Of a stretch of DNA of 64,000 nt, positions 24,351-33,221 are shown piece after piece. This DNA comes from Rivibacter sp049446155 (GTDB lineage: Bacteria; Pseudomonadota; Gammaproteobacteria; Burkholderiales; Burkholderiaceae_C). A program made the position numbers and the translations under genes. Numbering within the stretch: the stretch's first letter is position 1; each line of letters starts with the position of its first letter. The notes under the pieces were generated by a model, which did no database searches, was not told where the DNA came from, and worked only from the letters and a program-made list of their open reading frames with translations. Location: the NCBI RefSeq assembly GCF_049446155.1, contig NZ_JBMSEE010000002.1, positions 1-64,000 on the forward strand, written 5' to 3'.

Positions 24351-25025
24351 ATGGCCACCACCCTCTCTTACCGCGATCAAGTGCTGCGCCTGCGCGAGGA
24401 CGCGATCGTCAGCGCGGTCAACCGCCTGCTGGCCACCAAGGGCTACGACCTGATGACGGTCGACGAGGTCGCGGCCGAAGCGGGGCTGGCCAAGGCCAGC
24501 CTGTACAAGCACTTCACCTCCAAGGAGGAGCTGGCCGCCGCGGCGATGGTGCGCGTGCTCGAGCGGGCGATCGAGCAGGTGGATGCCCTCGATGCGCAGC
24601 CGCAACTGGCGGTGACGCAGCGGCTCGAAGCCATCGTGCGCTGGACGCTGGAGGTGCAGCTCGCCGGCGAGATGCCGAGCCTGCCGTCGCAGAACTCGCG
24701 GCTGACCGAGGCGCTGCGCGGCCACGCGGCCTACATGGACCGGCTGCTCGTGCTCAGCGACAAGCTGGGCGACTGGATCTTGCGTGCACAGGCCGCCGGG
24801 GGGCTGAATCCCTCGCTACCTGCCGAGCTGGTGCTGTTCACCTTGTTCGCGCGCGCCTGCGATCCGGTGCTGGGGCTGCTCAAGGCGGGCGGGCAGTACA
24901 GCGACGAGCAGATCATCGACTGGCTCGTGACGAGCACCTTCGATGGACTCGGCGCCGGCGAGCGGCGCATCGCCAACGTGCCGCAGCCGGCGAGCCGGCC
25001 GGCCAGGTCGGCCCGTGCGCGTTGA
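24351..25025 (+). CDS. TetR/AcrR family regulator of the lipid cluster
   Basis: A 224-residue TetR-type repressor. The N-terminal DNA-binding domain reads SAVNRLLATKGYDLMTVDEV with the recognition helix region AGLAKASLYKHFTSKEEL. The C-terminal ligand domain is not assignable. It is divergent from the flavin oxidoreductase gene and shares an 88-bp intergenic region carrying two 13-bp repeats. No Shine-Dalgarno precedes the ATG, and a TAGAAT box ends seven bases before it, so the mRNA is probably leaderless. A sterol-desaturase-like gene follows 57 bp downstream on the same strand. Confidence 0.9.
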   Translation: MATTLSYRDQVLRLREDAIVSAVNRLLATKGYDLMTVDEVAAEAGLAKASLYKHFTSKEELAAAAMVRVLERAIEQVDALDAQPQLAVTQRLEAIVRWTLEVQLAGEMPSLPSQNSRLTEALRGHAAYMDRLLVLSDKLGDWILRAQAAGGLNPSLPAELVLFTLFARACDPVLGLLKAGGQYSDEQIIDWLVTSTFDGLGAGERRIANVPQPASRPARSARAR

Positions 25026-25082
25026 GTCGCCCTCGGGCTTCACCGGCTGTGCAGTCGGGCGCCGTTGCGTGAACATCGCGCG

Positions 25083-26213
25083 ATGCTGCAAGGTGCCCAA
25101 GTCATCGTCCTCGCAACGCCCGTCTTCCTCGGCCTGATCGCGCTCGAGTGCCTCGTCGGCTGGCGGCGCGGACGCAATACCTATCGGGTCAACGATGCGC
25201 TGAACAGCATCGGCCTGGGCATCCTGAGCCAGCTGACCGGCGTGTTCGGGCAGCTGGTGATGCTCGGCATCTACACGCTGGCATGGCAGCACCTGGCGCT
25301 GTTCGAGCTCTCTGCCTCGGCGTGGTGGGTGTGGCTCGCGGGCCTGGTGCTCTACGACTTCCTCTACTACTGGAACCACCGCCTCGGCCACACGGTGGCG
25401 GTGCTGTGGGCCGCGCACGTGGTGCACCACCAGAGCGAGGACTACAACCTCAGCACCGCGCTGCGCCAGCCCAGCAGCTACTTCCTGCTGAGCTGGATCT
25501 TCTACCTGCCGATGGCGGTGCTGGGCTTTCCGCCGCTGGTCTATGCGGTGGTCGGCCTGGTCGATCTGCTCTACCAGTACTGGGTGCACACGCAGCAGAT
25601 CGGCCGGCTCGGCTGGTTCGACCGCTGGTTCTGCGCGCCCAGCAACCACCGCGTGCACCACGCGGTGAACGACCGCTACCTGGACCGCAACTACGGCGGC
25701 ATCCTGCTCGTCTGGGACCGGCTGTTCGGCAGCTGGGAGCCCGAGCACGACGACGAGCCCTGCGTCTACGGCACGCGCAGTCCACTGCGCAGCTGGAACC
25801 CGCTGTGGGCCAACCTCGAGGTCTACGCGGCGCTGGCGCACGACAGCTGGCATGCGCGCTCGTGGGCCGACAAGCTGCGCGTGTGGCTCAAGCCGCCCGG
25901 CTGGCGACCGGCGGACGTGGTCGAGCGCTTTCCCAAGCCGCCGTTCGACATCGAGCGCGTGCGCCACGGTCGCTACGACCCGCCGCTCACGCCGGCGCGG
26001 CAGTGGGCCGCGATCGCGCTGTTCGTGCTGCTGCTGTCCGGCGCGCTGGGCTTCCTGTGGGTTGCTCACACGCTCGCGTGGACGGCGCAGCTGGCTTGCG
26101 TGGCGGCCTTGGCCGCGGGTCTGTGGATCGTGGGCCGGCTGTGCACACCACGCGGGCCGAGCGAGACGCGCCCCTTGCCGCTTGCGGCCCTCTCCCCGAG
26201 CAAGAGGGACTGA
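25083..26213 (+). CDS. Sterol desaturase/fatty acid hydroxylase family protein
   Basis: A 376-residue integral-membrane di-iron enzyme. The three histidine motifs are complete: HRLGH (99-103), HVVHH (112-116) and HRVHH (189-193), with another His in YWVHTQQ. The first membrane segment is near 8-26, others lie around 45-95 and 132-168, and a C-terminal pair near 310-360 extends beyond the core family. The ATG at 25083 places the hydrophobic segment correctly; a TTG at 25065 is the only longer option. Co-transcription with the TetR gene suggests it acts on the same lipids as the divergent operon. It is convergent with ruvB, 7 bp between stops. Confidence 0.9.
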   Translation: MLQGAQVIVLATPVFLGLIALECLVGWRRGRNTYRVNDALNSIGLGILSQLTGVFGQLVMLGIYTLAWQHLALFELSASAWWVWLAGLVLYDFLYYWNHRLGHTVAVLWAAHVVHHQSEDYNLSTALRQPSSYFLLSWIFYLPMAVLGFPPLVYAVVGLVDLLYQYWVHTQQIGRLGWFDRWFCAPSNHRVHHAVNDRYLDRNYGGILLVWDRLFGSWEPEHDDEPCVYGTRSPLRSWNPLWANLEVYAALAHDSWHARSWADKLRVWLKPPGWRPADVVERFPKPPFDIERVRHGRYDPPLTPARQWAAIALFVLLLSGALGFLWVAHTLAWTAQLACVAALAAGLWIVGRLCTPRGPSETRPLPLAALSPSKRD

Positions 26214-26220
26214 GCCGGGA

Positions 26221-27285
<1,065 letters not shown>

Positions 27286-27353
27286 GCCGCGATTGTGCGC
27301 GAGTGCCCGCGCAGGCAAGAATCGCCGCACACCAACGACCGGAGAGGGCGTCC

Positions 27354-28406
27354 ATGTTCAAGAGCCTGCGGGTTCCCGAGCGGCTGTTCGCGATCGTCAT
27401 GTGGCTGGTGAGCTTCGTGTTCGCCGGCTTCCTGATCGGCCTGGGCGCGAAGATCGTCGCCGATCTGCCCAAGGTCGAGGACCGCGTGTCGATCGACCGC
27501 TTCGCCGAGCCGATCGCACTGGCCAATGCGCGTGCCGAGGCCGAGAAGCAGGACAAGCGCCAAAGCGAGCTGCATGCGCGCCGCCAGCAGGCCCAGCTGG
27601 CGCAGAACGCGGCCGGCAACGCCTACAGCGCCGCGCGCGCGGCCTACCAGAACTGGCTCGCGACGCGCACCGCGACCACCGATCCCGCGCAGGACCCCGA
27701 GGTCATCAAGCGCACGCGTGAGCTCGACGGCCTCAAGGCGCGCGAGCGCGAGGCGCAGGCGGCGGTCGAGCAGATCGATCAGGCGCTGCTCGACGCGTCG
27801 CAGGCCGGCATGCGCGCGCGCCAGGCCGAGGCCGACCTGCTCGCCGCCGCGCAGCCGGCTTACGAGAAAGCCTTGTTCCGCCAGGAGCTGCGCGTGTTCG
27901 GCGCGCGACTCGCGCTGACGCTGCCGCTGCTGGCGATCGCGGCCTGGCTGGTCGCGCGCAAGCGCAAGAGCGACTACTGGCCGCTGGCGCGCGGCTTCGT
28001 GCTGTTCGCGGCCTTCACCTTCTTCTTCGAGCTCGTGCCCTACCTGCCGAGCTACGGCGGCTACGTGCGCTACGCGGTCGGCATCCTGCTCACCGCGGTG
28101 GCCGGTCACTACGTGATCCAGGCGATGCGCCGCTACCTCGCCAAGCGCCAGGAAGCGGCGCAGCAGACCGAGGCCCAGCGGCGCGCATCGCTGGGCTACG
28201 AGCAGGCGCTCAAGCAGATGTCGATCAACGTCTGCCCGGGTTGCGAGCGTGCGATCGCCAGCCCGGGCGATGCCGCGAGCAACTTCTGCGTGCACTGCGG
28301 CCTGAAGCTGTTCGACCGCTGCGGCCAGTGCGCGACGCGCAAGAACGCCTTCTTCCACTACTGCCCGAGCTGCGGCAGCGCGGCAGCGCAGGCCGAGCCT
28401 GCATGA
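27354..28406 (+). CDS. Membrane protein with coiled coil and double zinc ribbon
   Basis: A 350-residue protein of no family I can name. It has one membrane helix near 11-33 and a long Ala/Gln-rich coiled coil (about 55-175) that would lie outside the membrane. Three further hydrophobic segments follow (about 184-201, 211-231, 238-256). The cytoplasmic tail has four CxxC pairs: Cys294/297, 312/315, 323/326 and 337/340, that is, two zinc ribbons. GGAGAGGG lies upstream of the ATG. Proteins of this layout are sometimes labelled serine endopeptidase, but I see no protease motif. A scaffold or envelope-sensing role is possible. Confidence 0.75.
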   Translation: MFKSLRVPERLFAIVMWLVSFVFAGFLIGLGAKIVADLPKVEDRVSIDRFAEPIALANARAEAEKQDKRQSELHARRQQAQLAQNAAGNAYSAARAAYQNWLATRTATTDPAQDPEVIKRTRELDGLKAREREAQAAVEQIDQALLDASQAGMRARQAEADLLAAAQPAYEKALFRQELRVFGARLALTLPLLAIAAWLVARKRKSDYWPLARGFVLFAAFTFFFELVPYLPSYGGYVRYAVGILLTAVAGHYVIQAMRRYLAKRQEAAQQTEAQRRASLGYEQALKQMSINVCPGCERAIASPGDAASNFCVHCGLKLFDRCGQCATRKNAFFHYCPSCGSAAAQAEPA

Positions 28407-28430
28407 ACCCGCGTGCCTGGGGCCTGCGCC

Positions 28431-30287
28431 CTAGGTGTCCGGGCGCACGCCGCTTGCGCGCTCCAGAGGGTGCGCCGGCGTGTCCGGCGTGATGCCGCCG
28501 GCCGGCGGATCGTCGTCGTAGCTGTCGTAGCGCGCGATGTCGACGATGCCGTCCAGCGCGGCGAAGGCGACGCGGTTGCGGCCGTGCCGCTTGGCGTGAT
28601 AGAGCGCGCGGTCGGCGCGCTGGCACAGCGTGTCGGGCGTCAGGTCCTCGGGCGTCGAGACCGCGACGCCGATGCTCACCGTGGTGGTCATTCGATCACG
28701 CGTGGCCAGCGGCACCACCAGCTCGGCGATGATCTGGCGCAGCCGCTCGGCGTTGTGGATCGCCTCCTCGCGCGGACAGTGCGGCAGCAGCACGACGAAC
28801 TCCTCGCCGCCGTAGCGCGCGACCACGTCGCCGAGCCGAAAGCTCACCCGCGCGCGTGCCGCCACCGCCTTGAGCACCTCGTCGCCGGCGGCATGGCCGT
28901 AGGTGTCGTTGATGCGCTTGAAGTGATCGAGGTCGAGCATCATCAGCGACAGCGAGTGCAGGTGGCGCCGGGCCTGCGCCAGCTCGCGCGTGGCGGCTTC
29001 GAAGAAGGCGCGCCGGTTCGGCAGGCCGGTCAGGAAGTCGGTGTTGGACTGCTCGCGCAACTGCGCGATCAGGCCGTCGCGCTCCAGGGCGAGTACGTGG
29101 CGCTCGAGGCTGCGCTGCTTGAGCGCCTGCGTCGCGCGCAGGATGTCGGCGATCTCGTCGTCGGCCACCGGTTCGGGAACCTCGCGCTCGAGGTCGCCGT
29201 CGGCCAGCGCGGCGATCAGCGCGCTCGACTCGGCCAGCGGCTGCACGATGCGCTGTCGGATCACGATCAGCAGCGTCGCCAGCGCGGCGAGCACCGTCAG
29301 CAGCAAGGCGATGACGGCGGCCAGCGCGATGCCGGCGGCGTCGCGGTCGGCATTGGCGCGGCGCATCGCGTCGTCGAGCAGCGCGTCGCGCAGCTCGACG
29401 ATCGGGTTCATGTCCGGCACATAGCGGGCGGCGAACTCGGCGGTGTCCAGGCCGTAGCGGCCGTCGTCGGCGCCGGCGCGCATCACCTCTTCCAGCAGGC
29501 GCTGCGCGCGGCCGAAGTAGCGCTCCTCCAGCCGCGCGGCCGCCGCGGCCGCTGGTTCCGGCAGCGGCTCGGCCGCCAGCCGCGTGCGCAGCAGCGCGTG
29601 GAGCTGGTCGATGCGCCCGCGCGTGTGGTCGATGCGTGCCTGTTCGGCGCGCGTGAACGGCTGCTCGGCAGTCAGCGCGGCGGTGAAGTGCGAGCCGAGC
29701 TGGCCGGCGTACTCCCGCAGGTCGGCGGCCAGGCGCGCGCCGATGATCGCGTCCGACAGCTCGGGATGAACGGCCTGCGCGCCGCCGGCGTACCAGTTGG
29801 TGGTGGGGCCGAGCATGGGGATCACCGCGAACATGCGCTCCACCGCGGCCTGGATGTCGGCCGGCGCGCGGTGCGCGCGCGCCTGCACGGCCAGGCCGTC
29901 GATCGTGCGACGTGCCTCGCGCAAGGCCCGGCGCGCCGCGGCGATGCGCTCGGCCTCGCGGGCATGGGCGCCGTCGGCGCCGTCCTCGCCGAGACGGCGC
30001 TCGAGGTCGTCGAAGGCGCGGTCGGTGCGCTCGCGCGCCTCGGCCAGCCGCCGCTGCTTGGCCCGGTCGGCCGGCTCGCCGTCGCCGAGCACGCCGTTGG
30101 CCGGTCCGCGCTCGCGCGAGGCCATCTCGGCCGCCGTCAGCGCGCTGCGCAGGCCCTCGAGCTGTTCCACCCCTGCCTGTGCGGCGCGATGGGCCTTCCA
30201 CTCGGCCACCCCGATGTAGGCCAGCGTGGCCGCGACCGGCAGCAGCAGCAGGCCGGTCAGCAGGCGAAAAAGCCGCGTCAGGCGCAT
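28431..30287 (-). CDS. Membrane diguanylate cyclase (GGDEF) with periplasmic helical sensor
   Basis: This 618-residue enzyme makes c-di-GMP from two GTP. A membrane helix (about 5-27) is followed by a long, mostly helical periplasmic domain rich in Ala, Arg and Glu, a second membrane helix (about 336-360) and a HAMP-like linker (PLAESSALIAALADGDLE). The GGDEF domain has the catalytic motif GGEEF at 493-497 and the product-inhibition site RLGD at 484-487, five residues before it. Both are intact, so it should be active and feedback-inhibited. The ATG at 30287 (MRLTRLFRLL) puts the signal anchor first. It is a single gene facing the glycine-zipper lipoprotein gene. Confidence 0.92.
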   Translation of the reverse strand: MRLTRLFRLLTGLLLLPVAATLAYIGVAEWKAHRAAQAGVEQLEGLRSALTAAEMASRERGPANGVLGDGEPADRAKQRRLAEARERTDRAFDDLERRLGEDGADGAHAREAERIAAARRALREARRTIDGLAVQARAHRAPADIQAAVERMFAVIPMLGPTTNWYAGGAQAVHPELSDAIIGARLAADLREYAGQLGSHFTAALTAEQPFTRAEQARIDHTRGRIDQLHALLRTRLAAEPLPEPAAAAAARLEERYFGRAQRLLEEVMRAGADDGRYGLDTAEFAARYVPDMNPIVELRDALLDDAMRRANADRDAAGIALAAVIALLLTVLAALATLLIVIRQRIVQPLAESSALIAALADGDLEREVPEPVADDEIADILRATQALKQRSLERHVLALERDGLIAQLREQSNTDFLTGLPNRRAFFEAATRELAQARRHLHSLSLMMLDLDHFKRINDTYGHAAGDEVLKAVAARARVSFRLGDVVARYGGEEFVVLLPHCPREEAIHNAERLRQIIAELVVPLATRDRMTTTVSIGVAVSTPEDLTPDTLCQRADRALYHAKRHGRNRVAFAALDGIVDIARYDSYDDDPPAGGITPDTPAHPLERASGVRPDT

Positions 30288-30408
30288 GGACGTCCTGCCG
30301 GCAGGCGCTGGCGGGCATCGCGCTTGCCCGCATCCAGCACGGGGACACGGTGCCGCCCGCCCGTGAGGGGGCGGCATGGGGTTTCGCTTGTGATGCAGGA
30401 GGTCCGCA

Positions 30409-30639
30409 ATGAAACGACTCAACCGAATACGAACCGGCGCCGCGTGCGCCACGATGGCTGCGTTCCTGGCTGGCCTGGGTGGCTGTGCCAGCATGTCCGA
30501 ACGCGACAAGGCTACGGCCATCGGTGCCGGCGTGGGTGCCGTGGGCGGTGCCGTGCTGACGGACGGTAGCGCACTGGGCACGGTCGGCGGGGCTGCGGTC
30601 GGCGGCGTGATCGGCAATCGCGTCGGCAAGAAGAGATGA
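30409..30639 (+). CDS. Small glycine-zipper lipoprotein
   Basis: A 76-residue OsmB/SlyB-like protein. The signal peptide ends in the lipobox LGGC (Cys26). The mature part has GAGVGAVGGAVL and GTVGGAAVGGVIG, two glycine-zipper helices that insert in or pack against membranes, and a basic end GNRVGKKR. AGGAGG precedes the ATG by seven bases. The stop overlaps the next start (ATGA), so it is translated together with the Cys-repeat protein. Confidence 0.87.
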   Translation: MKRLNRIRTGAACATMAAFLAGLGGCASMSERDKATAIGAGVGAVGGAVLTDGSALGTVGGAAVGGVIGNRVGKKR

Positions 30640-31070
30640 GGCGCCTCACGCTCGGCCTGTCGCTGCTGGCCTGTGCCGCCGCGATGGCCCAGGCGCCGGC
30701 GAAGCCCGGTGCCTCGTCACCCCCTGGCGAGGCCCGTTCGCGATACGAGCAGGAGCGAGCCGCCTGCCTCAGCGGGCGCAGCAGCCAGGACCGCGAGGCC
30801 TGCCTGCGCGAGGCGGGCGCCGCGCGCGCCGAGGCGGCACGCCTCGCGGCCGGCGAGGATCCAGCGGTGTACGCGCGCAACGCGCGGCTGCGCTGCGAGC
30901 GCCTGCCGCCCGAGGACCGCGAGGCCTGCCTGGCGCGCATGGACGGCCGTGGCACGACGAGCGGCAGCGTCGCCGGTGGCGGCATCCTGCGCGAGCTGGT
31001 GACGGTCGAGATCGGTCCGCGCCCACCGGCGCAGCCGGCCAGCGAAGCGGCGTCGGCCCCGGCGCGCTAG
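30636..31070 (+). CDS. Hypothetical secreted protein with paired Cys repeats
   Basis: A 144-residue protein I do not recognise. It starts with a clear signal peptide (LTLGLSLLACAAAMAQA). The mature part holds two similar units, YEQERAACLSG-x-DREACL and YARNARLRCERLPPEDREACL, each with two Cys about 10 residues apart. They could form disulfides in the periplasm. A low-complexity Pro/Ala tail follows. It overlaps the glycine-zipper gene by four bases. Its TAG stop and the stop of the convergent PaaI-like gene share the sequence CTAG. Confidence 0.78.
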   Translation: MRRLTLGLSLLACAAAMAQAPAKPGASSPPGEARSRYEQERAACLSGRSSQDREACLREAGAARAEAARLAAGEDPAVYARNARLRCERLPPEDREACLARMDGRGTTSGSVAGGGILRELVTVEIGPRPPAQPASEAASAPAR

Positions 31071-31489
31071 CTGCCGACGGGTGCGCGCGGGAACAGCACC
31101 ATCTGCGTGCAGCGAAACAGCGCGATCGTCTTGCCGCTCTCGCGGTGCGTGACCACCGAGTCCCACACCTGGGTCTGCCGACCCAGGTGCACGGGCGTGG
31201 CGATGCACTCGATGGTGCCCTCGCGCGCGGTGCCGAGGTGGTTGCTCTTGAGCTCGATGGTCGTGAAGCCGCTCGCGCCCTCGGGCAGGTTGGCGACGCA
31301 GCCGTAGCCGGCGCAGGTGTCGGCCAGCGTCACGACGCTGCCGGCATGCAGGAAGCCGTTGGGCGCCATCAGCTCCTGGCGCACCAGCAGTTCGGCATGC
31401 ACCGCGTCGCGGTCGACGCGGCGCACGACGATGCCCAGGTGGCCCGGCAGGTGACCGGCGCCGCGGCGGTTGAAGTCGTCTGCATTCAC
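31067..31489 (-). CDS. PaaI-family hotdog thioesterase
   Basis: A 140-residue hotdog-fold acyl-CoA thioesterase. The active-site segment is LMAPNGFLHAGSVVTLADTCAG, where Asn, Gly, His and the helix Asp are typical of PaaI/YbgC-like enzymes. The strand IELKSNHLGTAREGTIECIA follows. The start is GTG at 31489; no ATG precedes the conserved region. It may hydrolyse aromatic or short acyl-CoAs and sits just downstream of the beta-oxidation operon, but a hairpin repeat separates them. Confidence 0.88.
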   Translation of the reverse strand: MNADDFNRRGAGHLPGHLGIVVRRVDRDAVHAELLVRQELMAPNGFLHAGSVVTLADTCAGYGCVANLPEGASGFTTIELKSNHLGTAREGTIECIATPVHLGRQTQVWDSVVTHRESGKTIALFRCTQMVLFPRAPVGS

Positions 31490-31544
31490 TTCAGTTGCTC
31501 CACTGCGCGTCGCGCAAGCTGAAACCAGCGGACGCGGTGGATCC

Positions 31545-31610
31545 GGCTTCGCTGGTCCACTCGCGTCGCCCCCTTGAGGGGGAGGCGCCGAAGGCGCTTC
31601 GGGGGTGGTT
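31545..31610. repeat. Hairpin-rich intergenic repeat after the beta-oxidation operon
   Basis: This block contains CCCCC-TTGA-GGGGG (31569-31582) and GCGCC-GAA-GGCGC (31585-31597) next to each other, followed by CTTCGGGGG. It directly follows the SDR stop at 31614 on the minus strand. It is likely to end the operon transcript, although it has no T tract. A similar GAGGGGGA-type block is common between genes of this bacterial group, from memory. Confidence 0.6.
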
Positions 31611-31613
31611 CAC

Positions 31614-32447
31614 CTAATCCACGAAGAAGTCGGGGATGAAGTCCTTGTTGCCCGGCGTGACGCTGTACTTCTCCAGGTCGGTGACGCCGTGCTGCGCGAG
31701 CAGCGCGTCGTCGATGAAGAAGTTGCCGGTCGTCGTCTTGGCGTCGCTGGTGAGGATCAGATAGGCCGCATCCGCCAGGATCTCCGGCGTGCGGCACTTG
31801 GCCACGTCGACGCCCGGAATCATCTGCAACGCCGCCGTCGCGATGGCCGTGCGCGGCCACAGGCTGTTCACGCCGATGCCATAGGCCTTGAACTCGGCCG
31901 CATGGCCCAGCGTGCACTCGCTCATGCCGTACTTGGCCATCGTGTAGGCCACGTGGTGCTGGAACCAGTGCGGCTTCATCGACAGCGGCGGGCTCATGTT
32001 GAGCACGTGCGGGTTGCGCCCCCGCTCGGCGGCCCGGATCAGGTGCGGCAGGCAGGCCTGGGTGCACAGGTAGGTGCCGCGCACGTTGACGCCGAACATC
32101 AGGTCGAAGCGCTTCATCGGCGTCGCGTGCGTCGGCGTCAGGCTGATCGCGCTGGCGTTGTTGACCAGGATGTCGATGCCGCCGAAGCGCTCGACCGCCT
32201 GCGCCACCGCGGCCAGCACGCTGGCCTCGTCGCGGATGTCGCCGGCGATCGGCAGCGCCTGGCCGCCGGCCGCCGCGATCTCCTCGGCCGCGCTGTAGAT
32301 CGTGCCCGGCAGCTTGGGATTCGCTTCGGTGGTCTTGGCGATCAGCGCGACGTTGGCGCCGTCGGCTGCCGCGCGCTTGGCGATGGCCAGGCCGATGCCG
32401 CGGCTCGCGCCGGTGATGAAGAGGGTCTTGCCCTTGAGCGTGTTCAT
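31614..32447 (-). CDS. SDR family oxidoreductase, HSDL2-like
   Basis: A 277-residue short-chain dehydrogenase resembling hydroxysteroid-dehydrogenase-like protein 2. It has GASRGIGLAIAKRAAADGAN, NNASAI (in place of NNAG), a catalytic Ser near NMSPPLSM and YTMAK (Tyr and Lys). The C-terminus shows the HSDL2-type DAAYLILTS and TGNFFIDD. Such enzymes are linked to fatty-acid metabolism, which fits its place at the 3' end of the beta-oxidation operon, 24 bp after the SGNH gene. The substrate is not established. Confidence 0.88.
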   Translation of the reverse strand: MNTLKGKTLFITGASRGIGLAIAKRAAADGANVALIAKTTEANPKLPGTIYSAAEEIAAAGGQALPIAGDIRDEASVLAAVAQAVERFGGIDILVNNASAISLTPTHATPMKRFDLMFGVNVRGTYLCTQACLPHLIRAAERGRNPHVLNMSPPLSMKPHWFQHHVAYTMAKYGMSECTLGHAAEFKAYGIGVNSLWPRTAIATAALQMIPGVDVAKCRTPEILADAAYLILTSDAKTTTGNFFIDDALLAQHGVTDLEKYSVTPGNKDFIPDFFVD

Positions 32448-32471
32448 GCGCGGGTCTCCTGTTGGATCTTG

Positions 32472-33185
32472 TTAAAGCAGCCGCGTTGCGATGTGGCGCG
32501 CGACGGCCTCGCCGCAGACGCGGTAGACCGGCTCGCCGGGGTGGAATCCGTCGGCCGCCATCGACTCGGGCCCGAGGCGCAGGCCGTCGATCGGCACGAG
32601 GCTGGCGTCGTCGCGCCGCCGCGCCCAGGCGGCCAGCGCGGCGTTGAGCCGCTGCGCGTCGCGGCCGACCACCGCGCGCAGCGGATGCGGCAGCAGCGGG
32701 AACTCGTGCATCGGCGGCAGCGGCGTGAACGCCGTGTGGCGCACGCCGTGACGATCGCGCAGCCGCGCGGCCAGCGCCTCGCGCGCGATCAGCACGCGGT
32801 GCGGCGGCAGCTGGTCGATCACGTCGTTGACGCCCAGGACCACGACCGCGATCTCGGCGCGCCAGCCGTCGAGCGGGTCGAGCAGCGCCAGCGCGGCCTC
32901 GGAGTTGACCCCGCTCTTCGCCGCCAGCCGCCAGTGGATCGCGCGGTCGCTTTGCGCGCGCAGCGCGCGCAGCAAGAAGCCGGTGAAGGCGCGGTCCTGC
33001 GTCGCCACGCCGACGCCGGCGGCGGACGAATCGCCGACGATCAGCAGCGACAGGGGCACGCCCGTGCCGGCAATGCGGCCCTCGCGCTCGCCGTCGGCCT
33101 CCGGCAGCACCGGTGCCCTGCGCCGCGCCAGCCGCGCCTGGGCCAGCAGCAGCGGGCCGAGGGCGATCTTGGCGAGGGTGGTCAT
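32472..33185 (-). CDS. SGNH/GDSL hydrolase family protein
   Basis: A 237-residue lipase/esterase-like hydrolase. The nucleophile block is LLIVGDSSAAGVGV (a GDS motif), followed by AAKSGVNSEAAL (block II Gly), VVLGVNDVID (block III Asn) and DGFHPGEPVY (Asp and His of block V). The ATG at 33185 is preceded by a hydrophobic-poor TTG-started extension that I rejected. There is no clear signal peptide, although LAKIALGPLLLAQARLA could anchor it. It lies 36 bp after the enoyl-CoA hydratase gene and probably releases acyl groups from esters for the pathway. Confidence 0.87.
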   Translation of the reverse strand: MTTLAKIALGPLLLAQARLARRRAPVLPEADGEREGRIAGTGVPLSLLIVGDSSAAGVGVATQDRAFTGFLLRALRAQSDRAIHWRLAAKSGVNSEAALALLDPLDGWRAEIAVVVLGVNDVIDQLPPHRVLIAREALAARLRDRHGVRHTAFTPLPPMHEFPLLPHPLRAVVGRDAQRLNAALAAWARRRDDASLVPIDGLRLGPESMAADGFHPGEPVYRVCGEAVARHIATRLL

Positions 33186-33221
33186 GGCCTCAGGGTCATT
33201 GCGCAAACCTTCCCGGCCGCG

